Part shown: positions 22,405 to 43,050 of the stretch, piece by piece
Layout of the letters: each line of letters opens with the position of its first letter
How positions within the stretch are numbered: position 1 is the stretch's first letter
Origin: Luidia sarsii
Lineage: Eukaryota; Echinodermata; Asteroidea; Paxillosida; Luidiidae
DNA: 64,000 nucleotides
Reading direction: 5' to 3'
NCBI GenBank assembly: GCA_949987565.1
Contig: OX465119.1
Span: 10,234,941-10,298,940 of the forward strand
Program-made: the position numbers and the translations under genes
Notes under the pieces: model-generated
Told to the model about the DNA's origin: nothing
Databases searched by the model: none
Seen by the model: only the letters and a program-made list of their open reading frames with translations

Positions 22405-22815
22405 TTAGATAAGACTTGAAGGTTTGCATGGTGGAAACACTAAGTGGAAGGTTTGTGGTGACACCATGTAACACTTTTCTTTCGAGGAGTGTGGGTCTGA
22501 AAAGAGCCAGTAACTCAGACTAGATAAGACTTGAAGGTTAGCATGGTGGAAATACTCCGTAGAAGGTTTGCGGTGACACCGTGTAAGTGTAACACTTCTC
22601 TTTCGAGAAGGAGTGTGGCTCTTAAAAGTGCCGGTAACTCAATGTTACGGGCAGTGTGTACTCTGCCCGTCGCCAGTCTGCTGATGACGTGTGCCACTCT
22701 TCTGATGATGGGCAGAGCACACACTGCCTGAAACTTGAGTTACCGGCTCTTTGGAGAGCCACACTCCTTCTCGAAAGAGAAGTGCTACATGGTGTCACCG
22801 CAAACCGTCCACTCT
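22405..22815. repeat. Clustered family B copies with inverted ends
   Basis: At least two direct partial copies (GGTTTGTGGTGACACCATGT at about 22449, GGTTTGCGGTGACACCGTGT at about 22565) followed by an inverted end (ACATGGTGTCACCGCAAACC, about 22787-22806). The second copy forms a complete palindrome about 240 bp long. Confidence 0.85.
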
Positions 22816-23801
22816 GTGCAGCTTTTGCCACGGCACACATTCTTTGTGGTCGGCTGAAAAATCTTTGTGGTCGGCTGACTTTGGCAATAGGGGTTCCTGG
22901 AGGGTACGGTGCGGAGCAACACCTCAGGCACTTGGCATTCAGAGGTCCCGGCACGAAGTGGCTCAAAGATCCTAGCTTAGATTCTTGACCCATCACTTGA
23001 TGTATTTGTATCTAATGTAAGTATGGTGATGTTAAGTAAACTATATAGATAACGGGGAAATCTAAACTAAATAGATACTGTACTTGTTGTAGTGGAATGG
23101 TAGTTAGTTTTTTGTTGGTGTTTATTTTATTTTTTATTTATATACACTATTTGTCTCAATATGTTTTTTGGACTCAATGAGAAATGAGAAAAAGATAGGG
23201 TGTTGACGATGGAATTGTAGGCTTGATGCAAGATTGGTGAAGCTGAGATTCGGGGAGTCCCCTAGCTTTTTTCGTGAAAGTTCTCTTGAAATATCGCAAA
23301 TCTTTTGAAAGAATCTTGCATTTATAGTTTCTCGGATTCCCGAGAGAATTAGCCCCCCACCCCCTTTCCAAAAAAAACCCCAAAATCTCATTTTGAGATT
23401 GATAGCCAGGCTTTTCTCTCTTTTTATCAAAATATGCTGGTGACACCATTATCAGAAATACACAAAATCAATAATTTTTTCTCAATTTGACCTTAAATGA
23501 TGACAGTTTTGTTTTTCATTGATAGACACAGAGGTATTTAGATACTCATTTATGAATGCCCTTTTTAGATTTACACCAGCTTTTCCTTTTCCATTGTCTA
23601 TATTCCTTGAGTGCCACGCACATCCTTTATCAAAGACATTTTTTTTGTTATTTTCTCCCCATAAAAACGAGAAACCAGCAATGTGCTTTGAATATGAATT
23701 TTAGAAACTGGATTTTTGCTCGTGCATTTGAAAGAGCAGTGTACCCAAGTCAGACACCTGTAACAACAGTCTCAACGACTATTTTTTTTCTGTGTTTTGT
23801 T

Positions 23802-23807
23802 TTTATT
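23802..23807 (-). terminator. Candidate RNASEH1 polyadenylation signal
   Basis: AATAAA on the minus strand about 200 bp beyond the RNASEH1 stop codon at 24008. Further copies occur near 23121. Which is used cannot be told from sequence. Confidence 0.4.
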
Positions 23808-24007
23808 TTTGAGCTTAATTTTTCATCATATGCAATAAAATAAAAAAAAGTGTACAAAAAAGGACGGGGCGTCTTTACCTGCGTCAAATAACTGTGGGTT
23901 TTGAAGCGAGTCAAAAAACATCACACACGATACGCCACGGTTTTATGTAATGTGTTAAATTTGTTTTAATGGTCTCTTTAAATACAGTTTTTTTAGCGCA
24001 GGTTTCA

Positions 24008-27000
24008 TTAAGCCGAGTGCATTCTCGTCCCTGCTCTGGCAAGGGAATCGGCAGCCTCGTTCCCTTTGATGTTGGAGTGACCCGGTACGTATTTCTGAAG
24101 GCAGAAAAGAACGAGTAAATAAACGTCAATCTCTCAACATTTGTATTATTATTGAAGTAAATACAACAAGACTGTTCACAGACAAAAATCACCTGCAATA
24201 CATCAATCTCAAAAGTTAGTGGGCCTGACATTTCGATCCTAGCAGGACCTTTCTGAAAGGCAAAGTGTATCACTCTATTTGTTTGCATGCCATCATATGA
24301 CTTATAGTGGGGTATTTTTGCATCTCATTTGGTGCAGAACAGGAGTGGAAATGAGCAAAGAAGACTATCATATTGTCCACATTTGTCTTTGTACATTTCC
24401 ATCGCTGCTCTGTGCCAAATAAGATGGAAAAAAAAAACCCCACTATACATCATGTGATTGCATGTAAACAGTGGTTGCGCAATCGGTCTATTGTATTTGA
24501 GCTGACACTGTACCCACTATCCATGCTACACGTCACGTGATGGCATGTAAACAGTGGCCGGGCAATTGGTCTATCAATTCTTTTAAACACATCTAGGACC
24601 GATCCCATAATGCTTTACCATCTGTCGCAGCCCAATTTACAATGGATGGTCCATTGCAGATGCGATTCGCTGTGTAGCGCTGCTGTGCATTTTTTTCCCT
24701 CCCCCAATCACCGAACGGTCGCTACTTTCGAAAGTTCCGTGCCTTTTTTTTTTGCCAGGTTCTTCTGTGACGGCTACAGAAGCCCTATTCAATCTACCCA
24801 AACCCCAATGGCTGCTGTTTAGAATATCGCCGTTGGGCTCACCCAGTCTACACTGACGTCTTGGCACAGACTGTCCAGTGTCTGAAGGTCCTCCTTGTTC
24901 AGAACTTCTTTCCTGTTCACCGTCTTCCAACCGTTCACTTTCCAGCGCTTTATCCAGTCCGTTATCGCTGGTAAAGTTAGAGAAAGAGACAGCAACTTTA
25001 AACAAGGGCAGCATATCTATGTCTATAAACACTAATTTGCAAAAATAGTGCTAACTGCAATGTTTTATGTTTTTTTAAAGTGGCAAATTTTGGAAAACAC
25101 ACGGGTGTGAGAACTCTGCTTTTTAGCTGATTTCCTCTTCTTCTTTTTTCTCGATTTTTACTCTTAATTTCAGCTTTTTTTGTGTATAAAAGTAAAGGAC
25201 CTTTTAAGGTTCAGCTTTTTTACGGGCTGTTTCAGCTTCTTCCTTTTGTTGTGGCTTCTTACACCCCTGAAGATAACAATTCAGTTATACACTGTAGTAT
25301 ACTTTTTTATTTTTCAACAATGTGCAAAATACGAAAGAAATCAAGGAGAAATTGACTGGGAATATATTGAAAAATGACAAAGAAAACTTTGACTTGACCG
25401 GGACTTGAACCCAAGACCTCTGGTTATAATCGCGTGTATTTGGGGTGGTGGAAACAGCCCTACTTGGTTGGCCATAACCGCGTCACTCTCAAATTACCAT
25501 TGATTGTGTACTTGCTGTCTGTATACAGTGCAATCTCCTTGATTCCCCTGGACTTGGCTGTCTGCACTGCACGAATGGCAGCCTAACGAGAACCCAAAAA
25601 AAACCAGAACGAGAGAAAGCAAATATCAAAACAAAACCATACAAGAAACATTATAGTTTCACAAAATATAGCTTGATTGCTCAGGTGGTAGAGTGCTGCT
25701 ACATGTATGTTAAAATGTGAGGTATGGGGTTTAAATCATAGTCGTCAAATTTTCTTTTGTCAACCATTTGCAAAGGTCAAAGAATTGCTTCCACACTTTG
25801 TCAAACTTTTTGCTCAATCCGTCAACCATGTCATGAGAAAAAACCGTGGAGACAGAATCAAACGCCAACTTGTTTTTGGAAGGAGAGTGGTACAATGTAT
25901 TTACAAAAGGTATAAAGGAACTGTTTGTTCTAACAATCGCTCCACAAAAAAAATTCCTCTTCTTCTTGAAAACGGCAAATTTCCACATGCAAATTTTTCA
26001 CGGAATGTCCGATACCAAGACAAACTGGCCCGACGAGCGAGTCGTTTCTCAAGTTTGTGATGGCCGAAAATTTGGCAACTTTGCAAGTGGATGTGGCTTT
26101 ACTTTCAAGCACCGCAGTTGGACTACTGACTGTGATCTCCGCCCTCTGGTTGGTCTGCTTGCCTTCCAGTCTCTCGCTGGTGTTGTGCGGGCTGTCGTCG
26201 CCCCAGTAGACCCCCACCCCGGCCCTGGCTCCCCTGCGTCCGTTGCTCTCGCACGACCCATCTGTGTAGACCACTACACGACCTGCGAAAACGTAACGCA
26301 ACACCCAGCACCGTTAGCCCATAGCCGCCAACCTATCTTAAAGGCCCTATACAACATTGGTAAAGGTCAAAATATTGCCACAGTTTGTGTGTTAAACCAT
26401 AAAACATTCCCAAAAAAGAAATCCTACAAAGGTTTTAGCTCAAATGGTGATCTGAGAAAGTAGAAAAAGGCAAAACTGTCATGGTTTTCCCACCGTTCTG
26501 TAGTGTAAGATATAGTTTATTTATTGTGGTGACAGGTAGAGCACAGGCCAGAGATACCCTTGGAAAGTTTAGTTTTACAGCCGAGATGTTGGACTGACGA
26601 CAAGCCTGACTTTACCTCTTTCCGAAGAAGACTGCGATGGAGTTGAGGAAGAGGAAGACGAGGAAGCTGTCCCAAAGCCCTCTTGTCTTAACCTCTTTTC
26701 GGCGAGTAGGGTGCAGAAGTCTGCATCGGTTAATACCTTAAGTTTCCTCTTGCTCGTAGAAGACGCAGGATGAGGAAATTCTGGCACAGAAAAAAAGAAA
26801 GCCATTAGAAGTGTATATATTCACCCGGCAACGGCATTCTTCCTGGGGGTCGTTCCTGCTGATGTTATGCATATTCATGAATACTTTTTACTCTGATTGG
26901 CCAATGTTGGAGTATAGAGCATCAGCATACATGAATATGCATAAACATGATGTAATGACAATTGGCCAATCAGACTAAGGAACTGGCAGAATAGCGTTTG

Positions 27001-29584
27001 CAGGAAGAATGCTGTTGCCGGTCAATAAAACCTGCAAATAAGGAAGCAAACTTGACTGGGAACTTTCAAACAATTTTGAAAAATAAATTTGAGACTAGTG
27101 ATGCTTCGTAGCGCTCGCAATAAACCTCGCATAACGTGCTTTCATGCCGTCTGGACAAGAGACCGGTTTTGCGGCCACTGTTTACATGCCATCACAGGAC
27201 TTATAGTGGGTTTTTTTCATCTAATTTGGTACAGAGCAGCGATGGAAATGCACAAAGAAGAATCTGGACAACATGAGTCTTCTTTACTCGTTTCCACTCC
27301 TGTTCTGCACCAAATGAGATGCAAAAACAATACCCACTATAAGTCGCGTGATGGCATGTAAACACCGATCGTGCAATCGGTCTATTATCAGTTGCAGTGG
27401 TGAATATTTCCAAGAAATCCGTTTGTCTCTCAATGCCGGTATCGACTATAGATCGCTTGCACCGGCGGCCATCTTTGGGGCCTAGTCTTTGTTCCTCTTG
27501 GATCTAGGCAAGAGTGCACTCTTTGTACCTGCATTGTCAGTGAATTTTAATGACACTAGACGGCCCCAAAGATGGCCACCGGTGCAAGCGATCTATAGAG
27601 ACGGGCTAAGGTGACCGGGCTGATGGAAGTGAATAGTTCCTCAACTGCTGAGAGCAGAATGTCCAGGACATCATAAGATTTCTCAACGAAACCTTGTTGA
27701 CAAGGGGCTTGGGTTGTACGGCGGTGGCAACCCAGAGTCGCCACGAATCTACTGATATTTCCATAGAAGGTGTTCCTCTGCTCTTACCGACTTGGTCCCT
27801 CTAGTCAGGACATTTTAAGCGAACAACCAGGCTGTTTGCCTCCTCTCACCCATACACTCTATCTATCCCAAGGTGTAGAACAAAGAGGTATCAGAACAGC
27901 TTCTTCCCTCGGTCTGCCTCTCTTTGGAATTCCCTTCCTGGTTCATGTTTTCCCCCCAGCCTACGATCCTGCCCTTTTTTTAATAGGAATGTCAATTCCT
28001 ATCTCCAGCCTTCCTGGGTCTCTCTCTATCTCCTTCTTTCCTTAGCCCTTAACCTTGGGTGGCTTTACAGCCTTGTTTTGGGCGAATTTGCATAAAATAA
28101 AAATCTCAAAATTTAGTAGGCTTACGTTTCGATCCTAGCAGGTCCTTTCAGTGCCTTTGAGAAAGGTCCTGCTAGGATCAAAATGTCAGGCCCACTAAAT
28201 TTTGAGATTTGCATTTTGGTAATTTTAGTCAGTAAGTAGTTTGCAACATTTTTGTATATCACTTTAAAAAGAAATGATAAACAATTATTGTTCAGGATGG
28301 TGGTCAAGCTCCGAGAGTCGAGTCAGGCCGTACCTGGCTTACTCCTCGTGGGGCCCGGAGGCTTAGAGCCCCCCACGGCCGCTCCGCTGTCGCTCCCCTT
28401 GACAAAGTTCCAGGCTTCCTCGGCCGTCGCAAACTTCTTGTAGCGGGCACCGGCGAAGCCGTTTACCTCGTTCCTGCATTTCTCCCTGGACAGAGATAAA
28501 GTTGTAGTTGCGGTAACTGTAACCCTCATCCTAACTAGTCCAAGTAACTTGGACCTGACAAGTCACCCTTTTCTTATCGAAATTCGAAATTTCGACTAAA
28601 TCCTCACGTAGTCCCAGTAAGTAAGTAAGTCCCCCTTAACCGAGTTTGGAGATTATCTGTCGCTAGTGCAACAGATAATCTCCAAACTCGTTTAAGGGGA
28701 GCTACTAGCGGCCCAGTAATTGGGACTACTTGGACCCAACAAGTCACCCCTTTTTATCATCAAAGTTTGAAATTTCACCCGACCCTCAAAATTTCAAAAT
28801 TTGATAAAAAAGGGGGACTTGTCGGGTCTAAGTTACTTGGACTAATCCTCATGAGGGTTGGGGGGATGAAGGTTACGGTTGCCGCAACTACAGATAAAGG
28901 TTGGAGCTATAAAGTTCAAACATGCACTGATGCAGTCCCACCACAGATATAAAAAATAACTTAGGCAGTGTATATTTTGCCGGCACCAGCATGCTTCTTG
29001 CAAACGCCATTCCCTTACTCTGATTGGCCAATTGTTCATTACGTTGTGCCACCATAGACATTAACAGGAACGACCTCCGACAACACTATGGCAAAATAAC
29101 ACTTTGACTGAGCATGGAGTGAGCAAGAAGGCCAGCATGACGTAACAACAAAATTGGCCAATCCGAGTAAGGGAACGGCAAAATAGTGTTTGCAAGAAGA
29201 ATGCCGGTGCCGGCAAAATGTACACTGCCTTCCACAGAATCAGCTAGAATCACTTTCATTCAACAAATTGTCAAATTCAAGTGACTAACGCGTGCTGGAC
29301 AAGTCTGAGTATCTTGGACCAGTTACAATCGCCCTTAAAAAAAAACCACATTTGTGAGGGGTCGGGCGAAAGTAGGACCCTACTCAAAATTTCGAAAAAG
29401 GGGGACTTGTCGGATCCAAGTTTCGTTCAAGTTACTCTGATCGGACTAAGCTGGACGGTGGACCGTTTTTTTTTTACCATGTGTCATAAACGCCTGCACT
29501 CCTGCCGACTCTGACTGCGTAGTGATACTTGGGCATACTACGCAGGAGAGAACTGAGAGACCGACAGAAACGAGAAAAACTCAT
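24008..29584 (-). CDS. RNASEH1: Ribonuclease H1
   Basis: RNase H1 cuts the RNA strand of RNA:DNA hybrids in nucleus and mitochondria and is needed for mitochondrial DNA replication. Seven minus-strand exons join in frame: 29478-29584, 28334-28485, 26616-26780, 26131-26282, 25498-25582, 24843-24967, 24008-24094; 873 nt, 290 aa (human 286). The hybrid-binding domain is residues about 18-63 ([17 protein letters not shown], then [12 protein letters not shown]) with Trp36, Lys52 and Lys53 in the expected places. A Ser-rich linker covers about 70-141. The catalytic domain spans 143-280: Asp149 (VVVYTDGSC), Glu190 (QTNQRAEI), Asp214 (ALYTDSKYT), His268 and Asp278 ([14 protein letters not shown]), so all key residues are present. 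The first Met (29584) precedes an Arg/Ser/Leu-rich, acid-free segment ([16 protein letters not shown]) ending at an in-frame Met17 (29536), with an in-frame stop just upstream of the first Met. Exon 4 uses a GTCAGT donor. Introns hold several MITEs and a LINE fragment. Confidence 0.96.
24180..24268. repeat. Family A half-element
   Basis: Shows CTGCAATACATCAATCTCAA, GTGGGCCTGACATTTCGATC and CTAGCAGGACCTTTCTGAAA. It lies in RNASEH1 intron 6. Confidence 0.8.
24285..24585. mobile_element. MITE-like family C copy
   Basis: Inverted arms: GCCATCATATGACTTATAGT, then GGTATTTTTGCATCTCATTT, against the complement near 24420-24480 (AAGATGGAAA ... CACTATACATCATGTGATTG, GCATGTAAACAGTGG). A second related end occurs at about 24535-24575. 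Sister copies: about 27175-27390 and 42700-42955; a stub at about 3095-3145. No coding capacity. Confidence 0.75.
25380..25740. repeat. Two decayed SINE fragments flanking RNASEH1 exon 5
   Basis: About 25385-25425 is a minus-strand SINE family 1 B-box end (complement includes AGAGGTCTTGGGTTCAAGTC). About 25672-25745 is a degenerate plus-strand A-box piece (TTGCTCAGGTGGTAGAGTGC). They bracket exon 5 (25498-25582) in opposite orientation. Confidence 0.55.
26826..27020. mobile_element. MITE with CCGGCAACGGCATTCTTCCTG ends
   Basis: Inverted ends (CGGCAACGGCATTCTTCCTG and CAGGAAGAATGCTGTTGCCG) enclose inner inverted blocks, CTGATTGGCCAAT against ATTGGCCAATCAGA and ATGCATATTCATG against CATGAATATGCAT. 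It is a relative of the element at 28964-29229. Both lie in RNASEH1 introns. Confidence 0.8.
27175..27390. mobile_element. MITE-like family C copy
   Basis: Arms ATGCCATCACAGGACTTATA, GTGGGTTTTTTTCATCTAAT against their complement ending AGTCGCGTGATGGCATGTAA. About 215 bp, non-coding, RNASEH1 intron 2. Confidence 0.8.
27445..27600. mobile_element. Short MITE with about 38-bp inverted ends
   Basis: The left CTATAGATCGCTTGCACCGG and CGGCCATCTTTGGGGCC has its near-exact complement at 27560-27598. About 155 bp in total with a non-coding centre. It lies directly upstream of the LINE fragment in RNASEH1 intron 2. Confidence 0.8.
27735..28095 (+). mobile_element. 3' end of a non-LTR retrotransposon (LINE)
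   Basis: Translation with one frameshift gives the typical C-terminus of a LINE reverse-transcriptase [23 protein letters not shown] then [10 protein letters not shown], later [16 protein letters not shown] and a TAA after LGEFA. The element is 5' truncated and has an A-rich tail (AAAATAAAAATCTC). A second copy of the same 3' end, with a longer A tract, is at about 42140-42355 on the same strand. It sits antisense inside RNASEH1 intron 2. Confidence 0.75.
28100..28250. repeat. Family A palindrome
   Basis: Full hairpin: AAAATTTAGTAGGCTTACGT, GATCCTAGCAGGTCC and the complementary arm CTTTGAGAAAGGTCCTGCTA then GTCAGGCCCACTAAAT, ending TTTAGTCAGTAAGTAGTTTG. It abuts the A-rich tail of the LINE fragment. 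Confidence 0.85.
28525..28880. repeat. Nested inverted repeats in RNASEH1 intron 1
   Basis: Outer arms GTCCAAGTAACTTGGACC and its complement near 28825-28850 (TAAGTTACTTGGAC). Inner arms CGAGTTTGGAGATTATCTGT and ACAGATAATCTCCAAACTCG (28641-28692) lie about 10 bp apart. Related sequence (GATGAAGGTTACGGTT, TAACTTGGACC) occurs near 5020-5055 and 29300-29450. Confidence 0.75.
28964..29229. mobile_element. MITE with about 70-bp inverted ends
   Basis: Ends GGCAGTGTATATTTTGCCGG and CCGGCAAAATGTACACTGCC are complementary, and pairing continues through GCTTCTTGCAAACGCCATTC to GATTGGCCAATT. About 265 bp, non-coding, RNASEH1 intron 1. Confidence 0.85.
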
Positions 29585-39387
<9,803 letters not shown>

Positions 39388-39405
39388 AGCGTAGGAAAAA
39401 GACGA

Positions 39406-39411
39406 AATAAA
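39406..39411 (+). terminator. Candidate PPP1R42 polyadenylation signal
   Basis: AATAAA begins 19 bp beyond the PPP1R42 stop. A second AATAAA at 40127-40132 is an alternative that would give a longer 3' UTR. Confidence 0.5.
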
Positions 39412-41629
39412 GATCGGCAAAATCTCAGTGCCTTGGAAGAACCTTGGACAGAAACTGGAAGAACACTTGAGAGAAGTTGAACAGAGACTTGAAAGAGAAT
39501 GGGACTTGAAAAAAGCAGAAACAAAAAATTGAAAGGAAATTTGTAAGGGACTTGAAAGAATTTGGAGAGGGCTGGAAACAACTTGAAAGAGCTTGGTTAG
39601 AACTTGAAAGAACTTGAAAGAGACTTGAGAGAAATCTGAAAGAACTTTTTAGAGAACCGAGTTCAGGAGCATTTTGATGCATTTGCTTATTGGGTAAGAA
39701 GGAGTTGGAATTTTTCAAGTGAGTCTCCACATTTTCTCTGTACGCTCTGATCTTGAAAGAAATTCTACTCCTAGCCGCCTTTGGAGTGCCCGTAACCTTT
39801 GTGTTATGCTGGGGAGGGAAGGATTCAAAGGAATTCTTGCTAGTCTTGAAAAAAAAGAAGAAGTGCCATTGGAATTATTGGGTTAGAATGTTGTCAAGAA
39901 CAGAGGAACTTTGAAAAACAGGCCTCGAGAATCTTTGAATCATACGATCTATGCTAACTCGTCTTACGATGGATACCCCATCGCAAGTTCTAATAGGTCC
40001 TGTGCTTCCTACGTATGCATTGCTCGTTGTCTTGCGATTAGTTGTACGTAACAGCGAGTGGGGTTAAATTTAGCTCTTATCAAACAAAATATGTGGAATT
40101 TTCACAAAGGATTGCTGTTTATTGCAAATAAAACTTTGTACCACCCCCACCTTCTTGAAATATAACATCTGTAATTTTTTTTTACTTATTCCAAAACTCA
40201 AAGACTTGTTAAGAGTTTGTGTTCTACGCTCTAAGGTAGTACAGAAATTGATTTCCGTACGGTTTCAGTTTTTTTGTGTGAAGAAAAATTGATGTCAGAG
40301 TCAAGGGTTTTCATGCTGTAAGTCTAATGTGTGCCCTGTTTATGTTTTGACAACTGACATAAAGTTTTATAATTTTTTTTTAAATTATATCTTTACCTCA
40401 TAAAAAGTTGTCATTTTTTACAACCAAAGTTGTTGGGTTGCTGCATGCAATGCTTAGAATTGGGAGAACTAATTAAAGGTGTAAATTTTTCATACAAATT
40501 TCTAACTTTGTTCCATAATGCATGAATGGAAATGTTTGCTGTTCTGTTTTTTGCCAATCTGCCAATTAAAGTACGTGACAGCAATAACAACGAAGAAATT
40601 GAGTCTTGAAAACCATGTTGGATGCATTTTATTTGGTGGGTCTCTGTGGGAGGTTTGTGGTGACACTGTGAAGGTCATCTCTTTCAAGAGGGAGTGTGGC
40701 TCTGGGAAGAGCTGGTAACATTCACGTTCAGCGCAGTGTACTCGGGACACTGGATAAATCCTGCAACCCCAATCTCAAAATCAGTCCCTTGCCATCGGAA
40801 GGTTTTTGTAGGATAAAGACTAGACCCAAGGCAGGGTTTCCAAAATCCCTTATGAGCTTGTTTTTCACCATTTTCTCGCGACATGGTTGACGGATTGAGC
40901 TGACACTTTCACATACGGGTGTGTTATTTCATGCATTTGCTGGATTAGACAAAGTATAGATGCGTTTCTAAGACCTTTACCAATGGTGCGTAGGGGTGTT
41001 TAAATACAGCCAAGGTCCTAAAATCGGACATGAAGCGTCAGATAACAGTCACTAGAAAATTAAAAATTGTAAATGTACTAAATAAGAAGAATTCACAAGA
41101 CTTCTGAAGCAGGGCCAAGTCTATTAAGACTACATTCTGGTTGAAGAGCTTTATTTCTCAAAAGCACCTCGAAAAAAAAAAGTTGATTCTTTTGAACAAT
41201 TCAAATTGTAACTGTTTCTAATCCTTCATTTGTCACTGACTTTTCTTAACGTTCAGACAAATTGGCTCACTCTTTGACAGTGTTTTCTTTGAGTTTATAA
41301 CCAACCATGAGAGGGAAAAAAGAAGGGACTCCAAAATTAATTTAAAAAAAACAAGCTCAAAGTTCATGCTAAAAGCTAGCATGAATTCTCGGAAGAATTT
41401 CAGTTTAAAGAAAGGAAACTCAAGACTAAAAATGAGCTGACCTTCAAAAAATGGCAATAAAAATGCGACAAGATTATTCAACATGAACAATATTTCAAGC
41501 TGAACCACAAACCTTTCTTATCTTTCATGTCTACTGTGCAAAGTTTAAAATCTAAATTAAACTTGATTACATTAAAAAAGGACGGATGATTGTACCCTGG
41601 TTTCTCATACTTTTTTGAAAAAAGAAAGA

Positions 41630-41760
41630 ATAAATTTGACTGGGCCAGGAATTGAACCCGAGACCTCTGGATTAACATACCAGCACTCTTACCATCTGAG
41701 CTATCCAGCCCTTAGATGGCAGCCTTCCCAAATGGTCAACCAGTCTTTGTCTGTCCAGTA
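41630..41760 (-). mobile_element. tRNA-derived SINE (family 1)
   Basis: Complement carries GGGCTGGATAGCTCAGATGG, TAAGAGTGCTGGTATGTTAA and AGGTCTCGGGTTCAATTCC, with the flank AAGACTGGTTGACCATTTGG. Confidence 0.85.
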
Positions 41761-42139
41761 AAAAATTCTGTGTCATTTCAAAAAAAAAAAAATAACAAAT
41801 TTCCCTGTCAGTATTCCCGTTTGATAAAAACTCATTTATCTACTTATTTTTTAGCACAAACTCCTAAGAATACACATTTTCCAAAGCTGGCAATGTAACT
41901 CGGAGTCCCTTGATATTTCTCCGTAATTTGTTCATGGTTTTACTGTACATTATGAAGAATACCAAGTGACAAGCAGTACTGAAGTAGATTAATCATTATT
42001 TTGATCACTAAGAATTGGGCTCTCTACTAAGTACATCTTTAACAGCACACACTACACCTTCATACAGGGAGGGTATTTTCTTTGAAAGCAATTAAAAGGA
42101 AAATTCATGTCAATTACAAATCAGACTCTATCTATTCAG

Positions 42140-42355
42140 CCATTTTTTCAGAACAGATTCTTCCCTCGTTCAGCCTCTCTCTGGAATTCCCTTCCTGGTT
42201 CTTGCTTTCTCCCAGCTTACGATCTTGCCCTTTTTTTAAAGAGGAATGTCAATTCCTATCTCCAGCCTTCCTGAGTCCCTCTCTATCTCCTTCTTTCCTT
42301 AGCCCTTAACCTTGAGTGGCTTTATAGCCTTGTTTTGGGCAAATTTGAAAAAAAA
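42140..42355 (+). mobile_element. LINE 3' end, second copy
   Basis: Encodes the same C-terminal words as the copy at 27735-28095 ([30 protein letters not shown]), is truncated further at 5', has an internal stop and ends in a 12-bp A tract. Confidence 0.7.
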
Positions 42356-43050
42356 AAAATTTACCTAACAATTATGAACGCAGAATAAATAAAAACCACA
42401 AATAATATAAACAGAATATATACACACCCTTTCTCCACTGAATAGTACCGTAATTTTCGAAATGGAATATAAACCTGTGGCTTATACGTTGACTTTGCCG
42501 ATAAAAAAGCTTACTGCGTCTTATACATTGAGCCTTGAAGAATTAAATTCAATTCAAAGATATATGTGTTTGGGACAATTCTTTTCGACCAGAAAAGAGA
42601 AATACCAATTAGTGTAGATAGAGATGGGTTCAAATCCCACCCGAGCCACCTGTAATTTTTTCATCAAGCAATCGGGTAAAAGCACTGATCGTACGCCATT
42701 TAATAACATGCCGAATGCGCGATGTCATCACGCGACTTAATTATAGTGGGTATTCCGGTATTGTCTCGGGTACAAACTCCAGAATATTCTTAATAGATTT
42801 CAAGGAAGAAAAAACTGGATCAAACAAACTAGTGCAACAATCATTGTATACTTTACAACAGCAGCATCTTGATCTGGGGCTGCCATGTTTGTTGATTGTT
42901 TGATACCCACTATAGGTCACCTGACCTACAGGGCGCAATCGGACAATGACGCACTGATTAAGGGAAGCCCCTTTTGAAGTGTTTTGAAGGTGATCTACTC
43001 CAGTTGGGATACGGGTCTTCAGGGCGCAGGGAGTTTTGGTGAGAGACGTT

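Larger units (their letters stand above)
19985..23120. other. ELOC 3' flank, repeats, no gene seen
   Basis: Holds degenerate family D (about 20380-20560), a family A fragment (about 21467-21515), a 16-bp minisatellite and a run of family B copies (about 22405-22815). AATAAA occurs at about 22338 but is far from the ELOC stop. No exon is supported; an open frame near 22870-22985 looks faintly coding but has no domain I recognise. Confidence 0.45.
39412..43050. other. PPP1R42/AHI1 tail-to-tail intergenic
   Basis: No exon is supported. Contents: GAACTTGAAAGA-type repeats (about 39440-39660), a family B copy (about 40645-40745), family D (about 40790-41010), a SINE family 1 on the minus strand (about 41630-41760), a second LINE 3' end (about 42140-42355), a SINE family 2 3' part (about 42615-42730) and family C (about 42700-42955). 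Confidence 0.55.
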
